In this document: piece after piece, positions 21,614 through 32,565 of the stretch | How the letters are laid out: every line of letters starts with the position of its first letter | Position numbering within the stretch: position 1 is the stretch's first letter | NCBI GenBank assembly: GCA_951802195.1 | Contig: OX637623.1 | Location: 620,001 to 684,000, forward strand | Direction: 5' to 3' | Length of the DNA stretch: 64,000 bases | Origin: Tausonia pullulans | Taxonomy: Eukaryota; Basidiomycota; Tremellomycetes; Cystofilobasidiales; Mrakiaceae | The notes under the pieces: generated by a model | The model's database searches: none | What the model was told of the DNA's origin: nothing | What the model saw: the letters and a program-made list of their open reading frames with translations, nothing else | Program-made: the position numbers and the translations under genes

Positions 21614-21668
21614 CATGTCATTCTCATGTCATTCTCATGTCATTCTCATGTCATTCTCATGTCATTCT
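21614..21668 (+). repeat. 11-bp tandem repeat, five copies
   Basis: CATGTCATTCT repeated five times; three copies in the left arm at 9231-9263. Confidence 0.95.
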
Positions 21669-22280
21669 CATGCCATTCCCATCTCATTTGCCCTCGCACT
21701 TCCCAGCCCTCGTGATAATGAGCTGTCTCCTCGGGTCGCGAGACCATGGGCGCTGGCTGACCGCGCAACGCCTCGCACGAAAGATAACGCGCGCGCTCAA
21801 CGCGCGCTCCTGATCTCGACACACTCAATGTGCTCAATCTCGCCGCCCGTTCACGGCCGCGGCCGCTTCCCGCCGCCACTATGCTAAATGCTAACGTCGA
21901 GACATGGGTCTTCTTGCATGGCACTTCTTCGACGATTGTCGAGCGCCAATAAATAGCTCGTCGTCCTAGACTGTCCCGCAGAGACAACGCATCCGGCCGT
22001 GCTCCTCTCCGGCCGTCTTTTGACTGGAGAGTGTCTGTGCTGATCGTACATCGAAAGCAGCCGCGCATGCAGGATCGAGTTCGGACTAAGCGTCATTTTC
22101 GGGGTCCCTCGTTGAGCAGAAAAGTAGGCACTCGAAAAACATTAGATTGTAAAGTTCCAGGCCACCGTAGTAGTACTCCTGGAGATTTGTCCGAGCGAGT
22201 CCAATGTTGACATGCACATGCAACAGGAGCTGATCCCTGGTGTTTAGGTATGCTATACCCGACCGAGTTCCTCTCTCGCG

Positions 22281-23692
22281 TCACTGCATCGAGCCCCTCG
22301 CCCACTTGATCACACTCCATGGCACGCCTGGGACTGTCCACAACCCACCCCTGACCATCTCCTCTTCCATCCACCCGCCGCTCCATCCAATCCACCCAAG
22401 CGTCCACACCCAGAGCAGCGGGCTCTGTCTCCCTAAGATAGGATACAGCACCGCCCGCTCGAAGGCAATCGCGAACGGCTGGGCGAGGAAGAAGATGACC
22501 GTGCCGGAATGGAGAGGGTTCGGATCGGCCAAGAGGGCGTAAGAGCCGGCAAAGTGGAGGATACCGGAGAGAAGGAATGCAAAGAGGAGACGGAGGAAGG
22601 GAGGGGATCGGGAGGGGAGAAAGAGTGCCGTGACACGAGTGAAGTGGCGCTGGAGGAGATGTGGGAGGACAACGCGCAGATCAATTAGCACGTAGACGAG
22701 GGATAACCGTCGACGGCCCCTTACCCGGAAGGACTGATGCCAGAAGCGGTTCCTGGAGCGAAGAATCAAATTAGCACAAGTGTTTCTCGACCGAGCATAT
22801 TAGCAAGATAGCTTAGAGCCGTTTCCCATTCACCAGAATCGCCCGACTCCTCCTTGGCCTCTCGTCCCACACCAGAGACCCATCAGATCCCGCCAATCCG
22901 ACACTTCACCCCAGTTTAGCGCGACACCAACAAGGCTAAGCCAGACGTATTGGGTGGCAACTCCGAGGTACGCTGCCAGGGCTGCAGAGGAGCGAACGAC
23001 GAGCACGTCCCTGAGCGAGGTCGGGCGGACGGCGGCGCATGAGGCGAAATACGGGTTCGACTGCATGAAGATGGAGAGCTGGTGGCGGCAAGAGTCAGAC
23101 AGGAAGAGATAGCACTGGCCGCTCGCCAGGACGGACCAGATCCATGGTAAGGTACATCTTGACAAGTGTGATGAAGCGAGAACGGAGGAACTCAAGCCGA
23201 GTCTCTTTTCTCGGCGGGAGGAGCTGGGCAATTTCCTTTGGGAGTATCGACACAATTAGTCTGTGAGAACGTGGCACAAGCAGGGGAGGAGGTTCTAACC
23301 CAGTTCCAGCCGACACCTCGCATATTTGTGAGCAGTCCTGTCGCCCAGCGCGCCCTGGCAAGAAGGTTCCCGCTTCCTCCTCCTCCCTCCTTCTCGGCTG
23401 CGTCGCCCCGGTGTCGAAAGTCGTAATCGCCCCAGAGGACATCGGTGGCCTTCATCGTCATCGTGACAGCAAAAGTTGCAACGCCGTAATCCGCGGCGGG
23501 GTTGTTCGTAGTCAAGAACTTGATCACATAGAGATTCAGGCCGGCGATGAGCGGGAGGGCAATGTAGCGATGAATCGGCGTCCACGGAACAAGGAGAGCA
23601 AGGAAGAGGACAGCATGCGGGAGACCTGCGATAGGGCCGATGGGAACCTTGTCCGGGTGGGGCGTCCAGGGAGGTGCTACGATAGCCGACAT
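22281..23692 (-). CDS. MBOAT-type membrane acyltransferase (wax-synthase-like domain)
   Basis: Polytopic membrane protein likely moving an acyl group onto an alcohol or similar acceptor at the ER. The N-terminus (MSAIVAPPWTPHPDK) is followed by several hydrophobic segments. Then come RGVGWNW, typical of fungal wax-synthase-like proteins, and GRFWNRFWHQSFR (near 22745-22850), which includes the family's FWHQ-type active-site region. LSGILHFAGSYAL carries the conserved His in a membrane helix. The C-terminal helices end in VIKWARGSMQ with a stop at 22283-22281. Four or so short introns. The ATG at 23692 is the first true ATG of the frame. Substrate cannot be told; the family also includes secondary-metabolite acetyltransferases. 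It shares a ~390-bp divergent promoter region with the Trp-tRNA synthetase gene. Confidence 0.82.
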
Positions 23693-24080
23693 TGGGGGCA
23701 AGAGAGGGCTGGCTGCAAGGAGAGCCGGGACCGGGCGTTGATGGCCGTGCCCGAGAGAGAAGAGGTCCTATGTTGTTGCTGTCGGAGGTCAATGGAAAAG
23801 CAAGAGACGCGACTGCCGCCCATGCACGCGTCTCCCGTCTCCGACACCGTCTCGTCCATCCGTTTTTGAAACTCGCTTTCCCCGAGACCGCGACAACGAC
23901 ATACATCATCTGCTGCCCTACTAGACTGCCGAGATCTTCCATTGTACATAACCATCCGAGCTACCTTCCCTCGCAATCCCAGCGCGCTCGTCCGTCACTT
24001 CTCTCCCTGTCAAACGCGTCTCGGGCCGTCCCTCCTTGCGACTTTGCTTCTTTCCACACCTCCACTGTGTCATCCTTCAC
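23693..24080. promoter_or_regulatory. Divergent intergenic region MBOAT / MSW1
   Basis: Roughly 390 bases between two divergent starts; must contain both promoters. No specific site recognised. Confidence 0.4.
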
Positions 24081-25636
24081 ATGACCTTGAAGATTATCAA
24101 GTCGGCCGCTAGACCTATAGCAGCACGGCTTTCGGTCACCTCGGGTTCTCGCTTCACCAGTTCGACCCCGGCGGCTCCTCCGCGACGCGAGACCATCTTC
24201 TCAGGCATCCAGCCTTCCGGAACACCACATGTGAGGCCTCCACTACGCACAACTTCTTATGCACTCTTGAAGAGGAGCCAAGCTGAGTTGACTGCGCACC
24301 CCTGAGCTCGGAAATCTCCTCGGCGCACTTTCCAATTGGGTCGACCTCCAGGCGTCGGCACCTCCCGAGACTTCGATCTTCTACTCCATCGTCGGCCTGC
24401 ACGCCATCACGATTCCCAAGGACCCCAAAGTCCTTCTGCGAGAGCGGAGCGAGATGCTCGCTTCCTTGCTCGCCGTCGGTATAGATCCGGAGAGGAGTAC
24501 GTTATTCCACCAAGACATGGTACGTGCCGCGTTCGACCTGTTGAACACCGTCGACACGGGCCAATGCCTAACCATTGATCCGCTAGGTCCCGGAACATTC
24601 TGAGCTGGCGTGGATCCTCAACTGTATCACTCCGATAGGAGCCCTCCAACGCATGACGACCTGGAAGGTGCGTTTCATGCGTGCCCTTTGTAGCGATCCA
24701 CCGCTTACCCTCCTTGCTTGATGGGCACAGGGCAAGATCGCCACGTCCAAGAACGCCGCTTCGGAGGATGAGGTCTCGGAGTCGGAGCTCCACCTGGGTC
24801 TCTTTGCCTACCCGGTCCTCCAGGCTGCTGATGTCCTCTTGTACAAGTGAGAAGCGCCTCTCAAGTTGTCGTTCGTGGCTCTCCCGTTGATTTCCTGCTT
24901 GCCCTAGGTCCACCATCATCCCCGTAGGGGAGGATCAGCAGCAGCACCTCGAGCTCGCGCGAGACATCGCCATCTCGTTCAACCATCGGTTCGGCAAGAA
25001 GACTTTCCCGCTCCCCCGTCACCAGATCAGTGCGTGGTGTCTGTCGCAGTCTTGCCCTTCTCATTCTCATTCAATGCCGCTCTTCCGACCCCAGCCCCTT
25101 CAAAGCGCATCCTTTCCCTCCGCGACCCGTCACAGAAGATGTCGAAGTCGTCCCCTGATGCCAACTCTCGCATCCTCATCACCGATACCGCCGAGATGAT
25201 CCAGAAGAAGCTTCGGTCCTCCGTGACAGACTCGATCTTAGGGATCACTTACGATCCCAAGACCCGTCCGGGCGTGAGCAACCTCCTTACAATCCTCGCT
25301 GCATGCGAGGGGAGAGGCGACACGCCGGAGAAGGTCGCCGAGAGGGTGAGTGCCGTCCCTCAGAGTTGGGCTGTCACGGCTGCGACCCCCCTCTTCCCTC
25401 ATCTAACACTGAGTTTGCTCTTGCAGTACGCCGACTGGACCTGGGCCGACTTCAAATCCGAGGTCGCCGACTCCGTCGAGGGAGTTGTCGCTCCGATCCG
25501 GACCAGGCTCGACGCCCTTAAGGGCGAGGAGGCATACCTCCAGCAAGTGAGCCGCCAGGGCCAGGAGAAGGCGAGGGAACGAGCAGGTGCTGTGCTGTCA
25601 GAGGTCAAGCGGAAGGTCGGCCTGCAGCCGATCTGA
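24081..25636 (+). CDS. MSW1: Mitochondrial tryptophanyl-tRNA synthetase
   Basis: Class I aminoacyl-tRNA synthetase charging mitochondrial tRNA-Trp. The N-terminus is basic and hydroxylated ([19 protein letters not shown]), as expected for matrix import. Signature blocks: [13 protein letters not shown] joined across an intron to [15 protein letters not shown] (HIGH-like motif), [19 protein letters not shown]-type segment, [41 protein letters not shown] (KMSKS near 25130) and [10 protein letters not shown]. The end is KRKVGLQPI with TGA at 25634-25636. Six or so introns. The short bacterial-type architecture with no N-terminal extension separates it from the cytosolic WRS1. About 380 residues, normal. 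Confidence 0.94.
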
Positions 25637-26095
25637 TGCTCTTGGATTCAAGGCAGCACTAAGGCTTGTCTACTTACGAGCATGGCGGTTTAAAAGACTA
25701 TTGAGCGACAAGTCGGCCTCAATCATGGGGATGAGCTTTGAAGACGGCGTGATCTTGTATCCAGCCTCGAATGACCGCTGCGAAAGCAGCTGATCGCCCT
25801 TCGTCGACGCACGCGTGTGCTGGTCGCCTGGGTGAAGCGTCGAAGTGACTCCCCTTTTCCCCTTTTCCCCTTTTCCCCTTTGAGAGAGCAATACATCCTT
25901 TCAGGATGAGCAAAAGGACATACCAGAGGAAACATTGGTTGCAAATCGCCAAATGAAGGGGGAACAATGAGGAAGGACAAGGCGAAAAGCGTGCGCGGTA
26001 GGAGAAAGGGGAACCAGGCTGAGGTTGTGAACGGAAGCGAATTGGGCGGAAAGTGGATAATGCGAAAGGATTGGCAAAGACCGGAGCTCGTAGAC
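25637..26095. other. Convergent spacer MSW1 / POLD4 with a short CCCCTTTT repeat
   Basis: Includes (CCCCTTTT) repeated about four times at 25851-25880, otherwise no recognised feature. The repeat is G4-type on the minus strand and could be a structured or termination-prone tract. Confidence 0.6.
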
Positions 26096-27262
26096 TCAGA
26101 TCGCTCCGAAAAAGACGTCTGCAAAGGGCGTGCTGTCAGTCATGGGTCGGGCGAAGCGACAGGCAGATCCAAAGGGGCCGCTCACTCTCGCGGACGACTG
26201 GGTCCTTCTCACCCTGCTTGGTCAAGAGAATCTTCTTGACCTGAGAAAAGAGAGAAACGATAGAGGGTTCAGTGCGGAGCCTTCGCTGTCAGAGGCGGGA
26301 AGCGACAAGAACGCACATCGGCAGGAGGGTTAAGACCAAGGCGCTCTGCACGCTCCCAACGGGCGAGACGCGAGAGCGAGGTGCAAGGGCCGTACTCTGA
26401 GGTGTGAAGAGACGCCGTCAGTGGAGAGAGCGGGTCCTCCGAGTAGGGCACGGTACTCACGAGCCGACATGTCGAAGACCCTGAGGATGTGGTCGATCTT
26501 GCTCTGGTGAGCTGCGTGGACTACAAGAGCCAGCGGATAAATCAGTCTTGAACATCAGGCATTTACAGGTGAGATCCCGTTTACTCGGTTTAATCGATCC
26601 CATTGCGACCTTAGCGTCCTCGTACGCGCTTTCAGATGACGACGCGTTGAGGGTCCATCGCCTCATCAGCGATACGACTCGACACAACGCACCAGCGACT
26701 CTCCAGATGCCAAGAGTCGACACTTACCGATTCCACTCCCTGCCATCCCGATCCAGCTCGACAGCAGCAGGGGCGGAGTCCTCCTCGCCTGGCGTTACCA
26801 CCTTGACCTTGTCCTCCTTCGCGACAACACCACCTGCCCGCTTCGCGCGGGCTGGCGACGGCAGCTCGACGGCCTCCTCATCTGCCTCCTCAGCCTCGGA
26901 GTCGCTAGCGATGAACGCAGGCTCAGGTGAGGCGACCGAGGTCAAGGAGGCGCGCTTGGCGAGCGTCGATTGCTGCTGCTTGCCCTTCTTGCCCGTGCTT
27001 GTGCTAGGAGCTTTTGACGTCGACCAGGAGAGGGTCGCCTGAGTTTGCGGATGTGGCACCCAGTGGGATCAAGTCAGCAACTTCGAAGCACGGACGTCAA
27101 CCGAGACGACGGCCAGATGGATGGGTCCACGATGTCGTGGAGGTGGGTCCCTAAACCAACAGACGGACGCACTTGGGCCGAGGATTTGGCCTTCTTGTTT
27201 CCGAGGGTCGCCTTTTTAGACGGGAAGGAGGCCGTGGAAGAAGAGGATCGTTTCGGAGCCAT
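26096..27262 (-). CDS. CDM1: DNA polymerase delta small subunit 4 (POLD4/Cdm1-like)
   Basis: Accessory subunit that stabilises DNA polymerase delta. The conserved C-terminal block is clear around 26350-26480: ILRVFDMSAREYGPCTSLS followed by RLARWERAERLGLNPPADV. This matches the POLD4 signature (L..FD....YGPC.G..RL.RW.RA...GL.PP.EV). The N-terminus starts MAPKRSSSSTASFPSKK, basic and Ser-rich with a TLxxxK...K nuclear and possibly PCNA-binding flavour. A Ser/Asp/Glu-rich middle follows. The last exons give KKILLTKQGEKDPVVRE and, after an intron, NVFFGAI with a stop at 26098-26096. The final junction is my best phase-consistent choice; reading through instead would give an alternative tail. Absent from S. 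cerevisiae, present in fission yeast and animals. Confidence 0.88.
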
Positions 27263-27757
27263 GCTGAAGATGCGTGGCCAGATATAAGAGGGTGAAGGTG
27301 GATGGTGGTTCAACGAAATGAGTTGAACTAGGGTGGCTGAGGTCGGCGTCCGCCGCCACGAGAAGGCTGCGTCGCCAAGTTGATCGAAGTGTCTACTCAT
27401 CCTTCTCCCTCAGATGAGATGCCCTTCGTCGAGCAAGGCGTTGAGAGACTGAACTCAGTGATGTCGCATTCGTGAGATGTTGTTTGAACCACAGACTCTA
27501 GCCCTTCTTGCACCTGTGGGGCTGGTCTGCGTTGCTCTCCCGCTGGCGGTGCGTTGTCAGACAGCCCACTCATGCATCTGTCAGGCGAGTCGGAGTAGAG
27601 CCGTCTTTCGAAAGACATTTACGGTTGCCGATCAGATGACGTGATACTTGAAGAGGGAGGTGAGAATTGCCCTGCAATTCGACTCTCCTCCCGTCCTTGC
27701 GATAGATAGTGCATCATGCATCGGTTGTCTATAGATCCCAAATCCGTCCACCACTGC
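27263..27757. other. Spacer POLD4 start / HIS1 stop
   Basis: About 495 bases containing the POLD4 upstream region. No gene or RNA seen. Confidence 0.5.
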
Positions 27758-29538
27758 CTAGACTCGGCAGTTATCCAACTTCGTGATAATGACATCCTCG
27801 GCCCCGACGCTGACGAGCTGGTCCATGGCCTCGGCCATACCCTTGCGCTTAACCATGACGCTGACGGCGACCCAGCCGTCCTGCTCGAGGGCCGAGACCG
27901 TCGGCGCTCTCCGGCCAGGAGTGATCTTCATCGCTTCGGGGAGAGCCGACTTGAGGATGTTGTACGTGCAGAGCACGTGCTGGGACGCGGCGATGACTCC
28001 GGCGAGACGCGAGGTGATGAGCGTCGTGAGCGAGGAGAGGAGCTCGGGCGCGAGCGTCGGGTGAGGGGTCGCCGAGCTGATCAGGACCGCCTGGGAGGAG
28101 AGGAGGGTGTGGACGGCGTGGAGGCCGGCAGCGCGCATGGTGTCACCGGACTCTGGGGGAAGGAAGAGACGAGAGAGAGGGAGTAAGAGTGGGCCGAGAA
28201 CATGTGTCAGAGGAAGCCCTTCCAACGACGAGCAAGAGTGACGACTCACCGACAAGGTCAACGATTCCATCGGCCATGCCGAGCGCGCAGGCAGCTTCGA
28301 CGGAGCCACCGACGTACTCAACCTGGGTCTTCTCGGCCTCGGCGCGGCCCTGCTTCTGGTCGATCTCGTTGAAGAACTTGCCGGCGATGACCTCGAAAGA
28401 GGTGACTATCCGACGACCGGCGAGCTGCTCGACAGTCTGGTACGGGCTCGAGACCGGGACCTGGACCTGGAGCGCGCACTTGCCAAAGTCGAGCGGGAGA
28501 AGTTCCTTGATGAGGTGCGAAAGACCCGACTCAAGGATGACATCCTGACCGGTGATACCGATGGAGACGTTGCCGTGCGCGACGAATCGAGGGATATCGG
28601 ATGCCGGGAGGAAGACGCTGAAGAGAGGGGGCCGCGCGCGCAGGACAGAGAGGGAAGGGCGGGGAGCAAAAGTGGAGGCGGGGGAAGATGACAGAGAGGG
28701 AGAATTAAATAAGAGTTCAATCCAGGGAGTGGCGAGACGTTGAGAGAGACCAGGGAAACGGGTGGTTGAGTATCGAGGGGCAAGTTAGAGAGAGGCAAGG
28801 GAGTTAACAAACGGTCAAGTCAGGACACAAAAGTCGAGGGACGAGTTGCCGGCGGGAAACGCAAGGGCGAAACGCACAGGGCAATGGGGTGGTTCTGGAC
28901 CAGGCAGACGTCGAGACGGTGGGCCCGGTTGAACTGGATATCGGCACCTAAATGATAAAGAGAAAGAGAGGCAGGAATACAGAGAGGTCGAAAGCGGGTC
29001 AGACAGACACGTTTGAGCGGGAAAGTCAAGGCGCGTAGGAACGACGCTTTGACAGCTGGCGAAGAGCGCGGCGTACCCTTGAGGAGCTCAACGCACTTCT
29101 CGTGGAGGCGGCCTGGAGTCAAGAACAACAGGATCTTGTCAGCAGCAGATTAGAGCGACAAGACAGGGAGGTTCATCGGATCGAAGAGCGGGAGGGGGCG
29201 TCGGACCCGTCGGACATTGCTACAGGCGCTCGAATTGCGGAACGAGGGCTGGCTCGTCGACAAGCGTCCCTTGTACCGCTCTTTGCTCATCAAGCACGTC
29301 TCGCAGCACTTAGGAAGTTGAGCAGCAGCAGCGTTCCCTGTAGACCACGCCTTGGGTCGGTCGAAAGCAGCAGGCAAGAGGCCTCACCCTTCTTGGGGAT
29401 CGCGACGAGGACCCGTCCGTCGAGGTTCTCGGCGAGGATGTCCATCTGAGACCGCGAGGCGAAGCGGCTCCGGCCGTTGGAGGAGGTCGTGACCTCGGGG
29501 AGAGGAGGGGTGGCGCTGGGTCCGTCGTAGGAGGTCAT
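27758..29538 (-). CDS. HIS1: ATP phosphoribosyltransferase (first step of histidine synthesis)
   Basis: Condenses ATP with PRPP, the committed step of histidine synthesis; feedback-inhibited by His through a C-terminal ACT-like domain. N-terminus MTSYDGPSATPPLP; catalytic blocks RVLVAIPKKG joined to RLHEKCVELLKG, DIQFNRAHRLDVCLVQN, VSIGITGQDVILESG, EYVGGSVEAACALGMADGI, VDLVESGDTMRAAGL. The regulatory domain reads PGRRAPTVSALEQDGWVAV, then VMVKRKGMAEAMDQL and GAEDVIITKLDNCRV, ending with the stop at 27760-27758. Long (hexameric, HisZ-independent) form. About six introns, some longer than 200 nt near the 5' end (29120-29408). Start is the first ATG of the leader exon at 29538. No upstream ORF regulation is evident. 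Confidence 0.95.
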
Positions 29539-32500
29539 GGCTGGAGGTATGAGAGAAGGCGGTGAACGTTGGGAGAGAGGAGAGGAAGCGACGTCGTTAC
29601 GGGTTCTGAACGACGCGCGGTTGAGAGAACTGGGAAACTCGGCCGATGCGAAACGTGGGGTCTCGCTCGTCATGAGTCATTCTTCAACTCTCATGCGAAT
29701 GCGAAACATTTGCAGATCGAAGGAGAGTATCACGGGAGTATGTGTGGAAGAATATGTGACGAGGGATGAAATGAGAGAAGGTCACCCAGAGAAAGTTTTG
29801 CTTCGATGGCCATCTGCCGACTGCGCCACCGGGCATGCACGTTGGCGCGCCGCACATAAGAGTCGGAAGGTGAGCACAGTACAACACCCAAAAAGGACTC
29901 AGAGGAAGGAAGCGAGAAGAGATACAAACCTAGAGATGAGCTAGACCGAAACAACCCTTAACTTGCTGTCCATTCCAGGAAGGCACGCCACCTACCATTC
30001 TAGCAGCCTCGATTCGACGGGCATGTAGGGCAGACATTGGGAGGATCAGAGTGCGGCATACGTATTATATCAATGTCGGAAAGGGTTCCTTGGCAGAAAG
30101 GCCTCACTCGTTGAAGATCCTTTGTCTGGCGATCAAAAAAGCGCGCTGTTTGTGTCCCCCGCTAAGAAGAGCGACCTGCCGTCCAGGAAGGAGATCAGTT
30201 GATGCTCGTCAACAAATTCAATACATATATAAGTTTATCTTGTATAGGAGTGTTGGATACCTTAATAAGCTCTGTTGAGGTCAGATTCTGGAAAGAGGAC
30301 GACGGAGGATGGTAGTGCTCACTGATCGCCACATAACTTCCTCATCTGCAAGCACAGCTCCTCAAACATCAGCGTCCAGACGAGGACTGTTATATTCTGC
30401 AAAGAAATTCGGGCCCGTCTCCTCCGGATCTTCAGGATGGGCTTGACTTCGCCCTCACTCTACGCTCGTGACTCCGCCTCTATGCCGTCGACGGCCCTTG
30501 TGAATTGGGTTACTGAGTTACCCTCTCATTCGGTAGCCTCGAGCATCCCTGGGTTTCTTCATCCTACGCGGAAGTCTCCTGCGAGAGGTATGTGTTAGAA
30601 TTGTTAAACCGACAGCTGATGGAGACGATGACAGACCTCGGCGGATGTGGACACTTGGCGGTAGGACATCTTCCCGCTCTTTGTCCTCGCTCTTCCCATT
30701 CATCCCAGACCTCGGATCGAAAATTCCCACCAGTTAATACAATCATACCATAAGAGCATCCGGATATTGCTATGCACACCTCAGAAAGCTCTCTCTCGTG
30801 GCGAGGCAGCTCAGATGCCCAGTACATGAGGCATCCGAGTTCCGCCCAGGCAGCCCAGCCCCCACCGCTACGTGCCAGTCGTCTTCCATGTGTTTCGGGC
30901 CCAGAGAACGCGAATTACACAAAATAAGGGGAAGGGAATATCATGGTAGACTACGTAGAAGAGCAAAGCAGAGGGACTGGACGTATGGTTATCGATGCAA
31001 CCAAAATGCTGTTCTGATGAAGGCGGTAGGGGTTTAACGCCGAGAGCCGAAGGAGCCCTGGAAGACGGTGGACTCGAGATAAGGATACTTTTTGAAATAA
31101 AGACGAAAATGCTCAGCGCTGCAGGTGGAGACATGACTGGAGAAGAGAGTTCAGTCCAAGTAAGCCTTGAGAGCGGAGATCAAAAGCGGTGATGTTCCAC
31201 CAGAGGATTGACACTTTTAGTGATGGATTGCCAGGGGTCCTCATTGATCTGGTATCATTCCTGACCTGAGAACTATCTCAGTCCACGGTTGAATGATTGT
31301 TGTCAAGCGTCCAAAATTTTGCCATTCCCCCTTGGTGTAGAATGGCAGAGCAATGCCAGGCAGGCCTTCAGGCAGACGACCTCGGTGCACTCGACGAAGC
31401 CCCTCAGGGGCTTGCTCGTCGTCGTCTGCTCGAGGTTGATCTCGTAAAGGAGCCGAGGGGTGACAAAAATTCATGTCCATGGATCGCGAAGGTAGAATTT
31501 CGTTGCCAGAGGGCCGCCCATTTGGTAAGAGTGGCCGAAGAAGTACGGGCTAACGGGTGCATTCCCGGAGAGGATCGCGAGCTGGATGTTTGTAAGAGAT
31601 GATCGCCTCAGGGCAAGATGAATGAAAGGTGAGGCAGAGAGAGTGATGTATGGTTGGCTCCATTGAATCAATGAGGAGCACAAAATTGAGATGTCGACGT
31701 GAACATCCTGGCGAGGATGCCGGAGAGAGAGGAAGCGACAAGCGTTGAGAGCTGCCGAGCGGACGCCATACATTGATTTGCGAACCCACCGACGGGCACT
31801 GAATGAGGTAATGCTCGTCCTGCGAGAAGTTCCTCTACACCACAGAATAGTGACGGCCTTGAACGACTTGCAAAATCTGGGAAGGAGCTTCAGGCTGAGT
31901 TACGTTGCAACTCGCCAGCAGGAACCGTTATCCATGAGCTTGCTCTGCAAGACACCATCACACGGGAGTTTCAAATCTCTCGCGCGGACTAAGGCTTTCT
32001 TCGATGAGCAGGTCCGACGAAATCGCCTAGTACAGTGTCATGGGAAAGGCGAAGATGGTGAGGATCAGGGCCCAAGACCAAAGGCCGTTGGTGTCCGATT
32101 GCCCGTTGAGGTCAGGACGTCGCATCGCGGTTGTCGGGAAGGCGTGGTTGTAATTTAAAACCACTGTCGAATTTTGGAAGGCCAGTTATATGAGATATGT
32201 AACCTAAGTTCGCGGTCTGTGGCGCGGGAGCCCAAGGCGGAGTAGTATCCCAGCTCCGAGACCAGCATGGATTCGTGGGCCCGAGGCGCGACTCTTCCAC
32301 GGGTCAGGCCAGGTAAACCTAGGCTGCCCAAGTCTCGGGTCTCAGCAAGTTTGAATCAGAATCAGCCCTTCCACCTGCTTGAGAACTCAAAGTCACATAT
32401 CTAGATCTACGCGCCCGCACAATCAGTTCTTAACCTGACTACAACAGCAGCCGCTTCTCATGTTCAGAAGCCACGGCGTCGCACGATGGACTCTCGCCTC

Positions 32501-32565
32501 GTCCTAGAGATACAAAGGTAGCAAGGTATGCATCAATGACCAAAGTCGGGCTAACCGATCTCTGA
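29539..32565. other. Three-kilobase gene desert with unrecognised coding-like fragments
   Basis: No intact gene found. On the minus strand, 31770-31480 is open and protein-like (frame containing SLTNIQLAILSGNAPVSPYF, then GHSYQMGGPLATKFYLRDP). A neighbouring frame continues (31470-31320, containing FVECTEVVCLKACLALLC). Near 32090-32000 another frame is hydrophobic (WALILTIFAFPMTLY). Frames change without plausible introns, so these look like remnants of one or two dead genes; I cannot name the families. The sequence is AT-richer than neighbouring genes. Confidence 0.35.

Larger units (their letters stand above)
19107..22115 (-). repeat. Right arm of the ~3 kb inverted repeat (3,009 bp)
   Basis: Reverse complement of 8784-11769. 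The 23-bp length difference is explained by two extra 11-bp repeat units (22 bp) and one extra T in the LINE-tail homopolymer (20 T against 19 A). Contents are mirrored: LINE tails at the inner side, then minisatellite, permuted tRNA-like unit, type II tRNA-like fragment and 11-bp repeat toward the outer end. Confidence 0.97.

Noticed and set aside
8784-22115. The arms as terminal inverted repeats of one large DNA transposon carrying cargo
   Set aside because: No transposase or capsid or polymerase-type gene inside, no target duplication at 8784 or 22115, and the cargo is ordinary housekeeping genes.
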